From Molossus alvarezi (lineage: Eukaryota > Chordata > Mammalia > Chiroptera > Molossidae): a stretch of DNA of 64,000 nucleotides. The DNA is taken from the NCBI GenBank assembly GCA_037176705.1, contig CM073891.1, forward strand, positions 48,238,571 through 48,302,570, given 5' to 3'. Positions within the stretch are counted from its first letter, which is position 1. Each line of letters starts with the position of its first letter. The position numbers were made by a program, and so were the translations under genes. Positions 58,986 through 64,000 of the stretch are shown in pieces. The notes under the pieces were generated by a model. It was given only the letters and a program-made list of their open reading frames with translations. It was not told the DNA's origin and made no database searches.

Positions 58986-59755
58986 CGTGGACCAGTGGTG
59001 CTTTTTGAAAACCCAGAAAACTAGTGCTGGGGAGGAGAAGGAAAGGTCAGGATGTTTCCATTTTTATATTAGAACAGACATAACCTACATATTTATCTTG
59101 GATGCAGCTGAATTTTGCCACCTATATGACTAAACCCATTCTAACACATTCTAAACAACAATCTAATTTTACATTTGATTTGGAATATGATTTTCTTGAG
59201 ACTTAACATATTATAAATGAACTTTATTCCAAGAGTATCTACTCAGGGACCTATGTACTACTTAACATTTGTTTTAGAAAATATGCAAAAACTTCAAAAA
59301 TCTTTCATTTTGATTGTAGTGAGATTTAGAGTTGAAAAAAAATCTATGAGTAGCCCAATGAGTTATCTATTTCGAGTGTGGTATATGAGTTCTTTAAATA
59401 TGTTTAATCTCTCCTGATTCAAAGTAAATTAACCTATGTTTATCTCAAACACCAATAATGTTTTTGTTTGGTCAGTATGTGATTAAAGCACAATTCAGGC
59501 ATGACTAATCAGGTTTTCTATTGAATACAAATTGCACTATAGAAGAAATGCTGGTAGTGACCAGCATTCATCCTTAGAATTAACTAAATTAATCCAGTCT
59601 TTCCTGAACAGTCTATTTTTTTGCAAGCATGAATAGTTGAAGTGCTTCAGGGACAATGACTCAGAATTGGATAATTAGTTATTTCCTGTTAAATGTTAAG
59701 AAAAGCTTACTCATGATGCTGTTAGCTTTGTAGTGAGAAAAAAAGAACCACTTAC

Positions 59756-59897
59756 ATCCTTGGAATAGGAAATAGATTAGTCTCCCCTGCAGTGCTGCTG
59801 CTTCCTTCACTGTCCACGCTATACCCACTGCCAAAGCTGCTGCCTGAGGAGCCGGTGGACACGGAGCTTTCTGCGGGCCGGTGATTGGTGGGCTTTG
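59756..59897 (-). CDS. PCLO: PCLO coding exon: Ser/Gly-rich linker between C2A and C2B
   Basis: This exon encodes part of the flexible linker between the two C-terminal C2 domains of Piccolo. Read on the minus strand it gives [12 protein letters not shown], then a run rich in Ser and Gly ([14 protein letters not shown]), then [20 protein letters not shown]. There are 46 whole codons plus two bases at each end (142 bp). The acceptor is a pyrimidine-containing tract ending CATGCAG at 59898; the donor is GTAAGTGG at 59755. It begins in phase 1 (two bases complete a codon begun upstream) and ends in phase 2, and its last two bases AT join the A of the next exon to make Ile. The overlapping minus-strand open frame starting at 59957 is out of frame with this exon and is not the real product. 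No catalytic or binding residues are expected in this segment. Confidence 0.95.
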
Positions 59898-60779
59898 CTG
59901 CATGGTGTGGGAAGAGTCAACACCACAGTCAATCAGTGATCTTCCCAGAGATCTCAAAATGCATAATTATGCATTTTCTTCATTTACACGTATAAAGAAA
60001 CAGCTCTAGCAAGAACTCCACATTTCTTAACCTGCCTTTCATTTTTTCTTAACGAATAGTGCACAGTGGCAACACTAAAGTACTTGGTTGCTATTATTGG
60101 ACATAAAGGGGAAAAAAATCACTTTTAGGGACAAACCATCATATTTCTTAGGCTGATTTAAATAGTATGTAAGTATCCTATTATTATTATTATTTGTGGT
60201 TTATTTGTAAAGTTTTGCAATAATGATATGGCAAACAAATACGAATTTTGACTATTTCATGGAGAAAGAAGTTTAGAAAGACTTGGTTAGGTAGAAATAG
60301 CAGGATAAGGAAAAATTGCCTAACTATTTGCACATTAATAACTAATAATCTGATTTTGTCTTGAGAAGTGAAGATGCAAAATAGAACAGATAATTTTAAG
60401 AAGTGATTGAAAATTCTGTGCTTGTTTGTATGTAGCTCTACCAACTCTTTCCAGTAGGTTATTCAATTTAAAGATATTTTTTCCTTTTAGTCATATCTTA
60501 GTTTATGACTGGGACTTATTATTTCAATTTAATGGTTTATTTTTTTTGGATATAAGAATCCATATTCTCATAGAAACAATGATTTTTGTGCTGTAAATTA
60601 TGCAGTAGGAGTATGGTACTAATATTGTTAGTGGAGTTCTAGGTTAGGGGACAGTTGGGGGGAACTTGTGATATAAAAAGAAGAGAAGGCAAGTGTTTCT
60701 TCTTATTTTTGTAGCGAGATGATTCTTTAAGTAAAATTTTGAAATTGTTATTAATTTTCCTTCATCTGGTCAGAGTTTT

Positions 60780-60920
60780 AAGAGTGTGAGCTCTGGTCAT
60801 ATTAATGTGATTTAGAGTCCCAGCTCATTTTGTAGTAAACCTAAGGAGTCTCAGTTTCCTCATTTGAAAATAACAGGGTCAGTAATGCCTATCTTATAAG
60901 CTTGTGACTATAGGGAGTGA
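60780..60920 (+). repeat. MIR relic
   Basis: GTGTGAGCTCTGGTCATATT, AGTCTCAGTTTCCTCATTTG and ATAACAGGGTCAGTAATGCC fit the MIR sense core. Confidence 0.6.
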
Positions 60921-61448
60921 GAGAAACCAAGAGCCCAGCAACTTAATCTTCTTCATCTTGCCATTCCCCAACCTCTCGTCCATGACTGTTCCTAGTGTCT
61001 TTGAGTCTATCTAGTCCCTGAAAAAAAGTTTGCCTGGCTTCTCTTCTAACTGTAGACATGAACTAGGCTACTATATTAAGAGTCTCCCTTCCACAGATAC
61101 ATCTCTGTTTAGTCAGGAGTTTTGTAAGCAGATGGATAGATTCACACTACTGGATGAATAGTTGATAATTGTTTAATAATCCTAAGATATCTACATTTTT
61201 CTTTAAAAAACTATACACAAGCATAATGACTTCTGACGTATTGTAATTTTAATCTAATCAGAATAACCAAGTGAAAAATATAGATATGGCAAGGGAAACC
61301 ACGTGAAGGCAGGAAAACCATCACCAGGGAGTCAGGATCAATCTTGCAAAAGTTCTAGCTTTTCCCTCATTTCAGAACATCACATTCTCTAAAGCTACCA
61401 GAAATTTTTATGTCTATTCCAGTGATAGTAGGATCACTTTCTCAGAAT

Positions 61449-61461
61449 GGGGGGGGGGGGG
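61449..61461 (+). repeat. G13 homopolymer
   Basis: Thirteen consecutive G after AAT. Length is likely polymorphic or error-prone. Confidence 0.95.
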
Positions 61462-62509
61462 ACAAATGTTTATTCGTCAATTACAATCGGGTATCTGTAG
61501 TTGGAAATGGTTATTTAGAAAAAGGCTGGAGTCCTGTTAAATAGCCAGTGACCAATGAATTACTGGTAACCCATAGGACTATGTTTGCAGAAACAGAATG
61601 ATATTTATAATGTTTGTTTAATATTTTCTTCAACTTATTTAGAAGAAACTCAGATCGTGTATTTGGTATTACAGAAAAGAATTTAAAAAATAACTTAAAA
61701 ATGAAAATATAATATGACTGTGATAAATAATGATGAACATTTATAAAGTAAATTGAACTGTATAATTAGCCACTTTCTATCTTTGATTGTAGTTGTTATA
61801 TTCATGTCATTGTTCAAATCAGGGCCTGTGTTTTCTCCATTGTAGCCTTCTTAAAAGCTTATCCTGAAACTATGCAGAAGCAATATTTAATAAAATAATA
61901 AATTAATAATCCTTTTCCTTAACCAAACAACGAAAACATCTGAATGATTTAGTAATATCTCACTTTTTATCCAGCTGTGTGTTTTATATAAATCATAGAT
62001 TTCTTGTTTAATGCCATGCTGTATAAAAACATGTCATCATTCAACTAGATATTTTGTTCCCACTCCCCACAAAACTGGTTCGGTTAAAAAATATATTTAA
62101 TGATAATACACTAAACACGAGAGAGCACACCTTTGTGAACTTCAGAAAAAGTTTATAACAGACCATGGATTTTATATACAATTACATTGGAATGATGATA
62201 GAAAATAATATGTATAGGAACCACCAGAGGGTGCTATTGTAGACACTAGTACTTGTGTTTTTACTTCTGTCTTTGTATTTCTATGTTCCTGAAGAAAATA
62301 ATATATTAAAACTAAATGAGATTCTCCATAACTTTATGACTTCAAAATTAACAATGTAAAAATATTCTACCTCTGCTTAACTCTTCCAACTCTTAGAGTT
62401 TTAGAAATCATAGACCTGTTATGCATGAATATATTATGTGCTTGTGTATTACATACGAGAAATGTTAATTTTACAGAAGAATTGAAGTTTATTTAATAAT
62501 AAAACCTTT

Positions 62510-62766
62510 GCCCTGGTCAGAATTCTCAGTGGTTAGAGCATTGGTCCATGCATGAAAGGGTCATGGGTTCGATTCCTGATCAAGGGCACATATCTGGGTT
62601 GTAGACTGGATCCCTGGCCCCAGTCAGGGCATGTGTGGGAGGCAATGAATCAATGTGTCTCTCTCACATCAATGATTCTCTCTCCTCTCTCTCTTTCTCC
62701 CCTCCCCCTCCCTTCCACTCTCTCTAAAATCAGTGGAAAAAATATCCTTAGGTAAAGATTAAAAAA
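62510..62766 (+). mobile_element. VES-type SINE
   Basis: Head GCCCTGGTCAGAATTCTCAG, B box GGGTTCGATTCC and closing ATATCCTTAGG. It is flanked by AATAATAAAAC (62495-62505) and a similar sequence at about 62770-62780. Confidence 0.9.
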
Positions 62767-63289
62767 AATAATAATAAAACATTTTTGGAGCATACATTCT
62801 GTGCATCCTTTCTTTGTGAATTCCTGTATTTACTATCAAGTACCAACCAGAAGCAAGAATGTATTAAATAAGTATATGATTAAATAAGCACACTCCTGTA
62901 GAAAGGGTCCCTGTTCCCTAGAGGAATCAACCCTAGGGTGTTGAATCATTTTTGTGACTCTATTATTAAGGGGACATTTCAGGTAAACAAATTTTGCCTT
63001 TTGTGAGGCAATTTAATCTGCTTTAAATATTTTGACCTCTTCATTTTCTTCAAATGATAGATGGTTAGACATCATTCTGTTTTATTACTCCACTGTGGCT
63101 AATCTTAAGTAAACTTGATAGTGTCGCTTTGACTGCACATCTGTCTTCAATTAGTTTGCTGGGTTTTGTTTTGTTTTTCCCCTGCCTCTGTATTTAAAAT
63201 AGAGAACTATCTCTGTACCTACCACACGATGGCGGTGCTGTGCTCAAAGTCCGCTGATCAGCATTGAAGACAACTTTATAACCATGGAA

Positions 63290-63450
63290 ATCAAAAGCTG
63301 GTAAAGTCTCTAGAGATAACCTGCTCCTGACCCGTGATTTCACTCACAGAAAAACTAAGCCCAGGAAAATTAAGTGACTTGTTTCAGTTCATACGCTAAT
63401 TAATGAAAGAAGGAGAATCAAAACGAATCCACTTCTCTTCACATCCAATT
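63290..63450 (-). repeat. MIR relic
   Basis: CACAGAAAAACTAAGCCCAG and AATTAAGTGACTTGTTTCAG fit the reversed MIR core. Confidence 0.5.
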
Positions 63451-64000
63451 ATGTCAGATTAGGATTGTGAGGTCTCTGCCTATCTCAGAATTCAGTGCTA
63501 GGAATATATAAAGTCTTGCTGCCTATGATGTTCTACCACTGGTTTTATATCTTTGGTCAAGCTCAAAGCTATTTCCAAATATTTCAGGAATAATTGATAA
63601 TGTAGGTAGCCTGCAGTTTTCCAAATTACTTGGTTGATACACTATTAATATTATCTTCATAAATACAGCTTATAGGATTTAAGATCAACTGTTTGAAATG
63701 AAGAGAAATCATTTAATAATTGTTTTGTTTATATGCATAGTTTAATAATGAAACTGAAATACCATCTGGCTGTTTTAGAAATTATGTATTTATAGCATGT
63801 ATGTTTTTTCTTTAACTAGTTTTAACTTAGCCAGTATTTACTGTAGTGACCTTTTCTACTGTCTCCTCACTACCACTACCTATCTTTCAAGCTCTTTATC
63901 CATCTGTTATTATTTCTGTTGTTTCCATTACTAAAGAGACTGGAGTTTTATCTCATCTGTTGATTTGTTTTGAGTGTGTACCTGAAAATGTCAGGTTTTA

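Larger units (their letters stand above)
59898..62494. other. Intron upstream of the 59.8 kb exon
   Basis: No further PCLO exon seen on the minus strand. Holds a MIR and a G13 run; otherwise AT-rich and unassigned. 62,781-64,000 is similar. Confidence 0.5.
6345..64000 (-). other. PCLO: PCLO gene, 3' portion (five terminal coding exons, introns, 3' UTR)
   Basis: Five separated minus-strand segments, read in order with GT-AG splicing, give one continuous reading frame matching the C-terminus of Piccolo, a very large presynaptic active-zone scaffold. The exons are 142, 74, 135, 146 and 141 (coding part) bp. Their phases fit without adjustment: the codons split at the four junctions become I, V, D and a clean phase-0 join. 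The introns are about 4.1 kb, 41.5 kb, 411 bp and 2.2 kb. The left limit rests on a candidate poly(A) signal. The upstream exons (PDZ, C2A) are outside the window. All repeats between 11,229 and 64,000 are therefore intronic to PCLO. The assignment is from memory of the protein family; no search was run. Confidence 0.96.

Noticed and set aside
59679..59957. 92-codon minus-strand open frame
   Set aside because: Overlaps the real PCLO exon but in another frame; the true frame uses splice sites at 59897 and 59756.
1..64000. Search for CRISPR arrays, bacterial operons, phage or integrated virus genes
   Set aside because: No spaced direct repeats, no dense coding and no bacterial signals; the content is vertebrate intron and repeat DNA.

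Overview
The window is mammalian nuclear DNA from a bat, most likely a yangochiropteran. The main evidence is 22 copies of a tRNA-derived SINE that matches the bat VES family. Each has a tRNA-like head with A-box and B-box regions, a TC-rich middle, and usually a closing segment like ATCCTCAGGTGAGGAT with an A-rich tail. AT-rich sequence, L1, L2 and MIR remnants, DNA-transposon relics and solo LTRs fill most of the rest.

The only host gene I can support is the 3' end of PCLO (Piccolo, a presynaptic active-zone scaffold), on the minus strand. Five coding exons are visible, in transcription order: 59897-59756, 55648-55575, 14102-13968, 13556-13411, and the terminal coding part 11228-11088 with its stop codon. 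All junctions are GT-AG and all reading-frame phases agree. Together they encode the last roughly 210 residues: a Ser/Gly-rich linker and the complete C-terminal C2B domain. A 3' UTR follows to the left. A good poly(A) signal at 6372-6367 would give a UTR of about 4.7 kb. Upstream PCLO exons lie beyond 64,000.

Layout. 1-6344 lies downstream of PCLO. It holds SINEs, a short DNA-transposon relic, a G/T-rich minisatellite, and an old antisense L1 with an LTR inserted in it. 6345-11087 is the probable 3' UTR, carrying a SINE and a MIR. 11088-14102 holds the three C2B exons. 14103-55574 is a 41.5 kb intron full of transposable elements: a roughly 1.4 kb hAT-like relic, a solo LTR, a 5'-truncated sense L1 with two nested SINEs and an internal 299-bp tandem duplication, an antisense L1 with an internal deletion, an ORF1-only (HAL1-like) L1 with a 5' end, and a DNA-transposon relic in which two SINEs used the same target site. 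55575-64000 holds two PCLO exons, an L1 3' end inserted about 160 bp from one of them, and more old repeats.

I found no undescribed protein system, CRISPR array or bacterial-type gene cluster. The most useful points are the PCLO assignment, a symmetric C2B exon with a weak donor and an open read-through tail, the HAL1-like element, the L1 internal duplication and the double SINE insertion at one site. Repeat family names come from pattern recognition; no database was searched.
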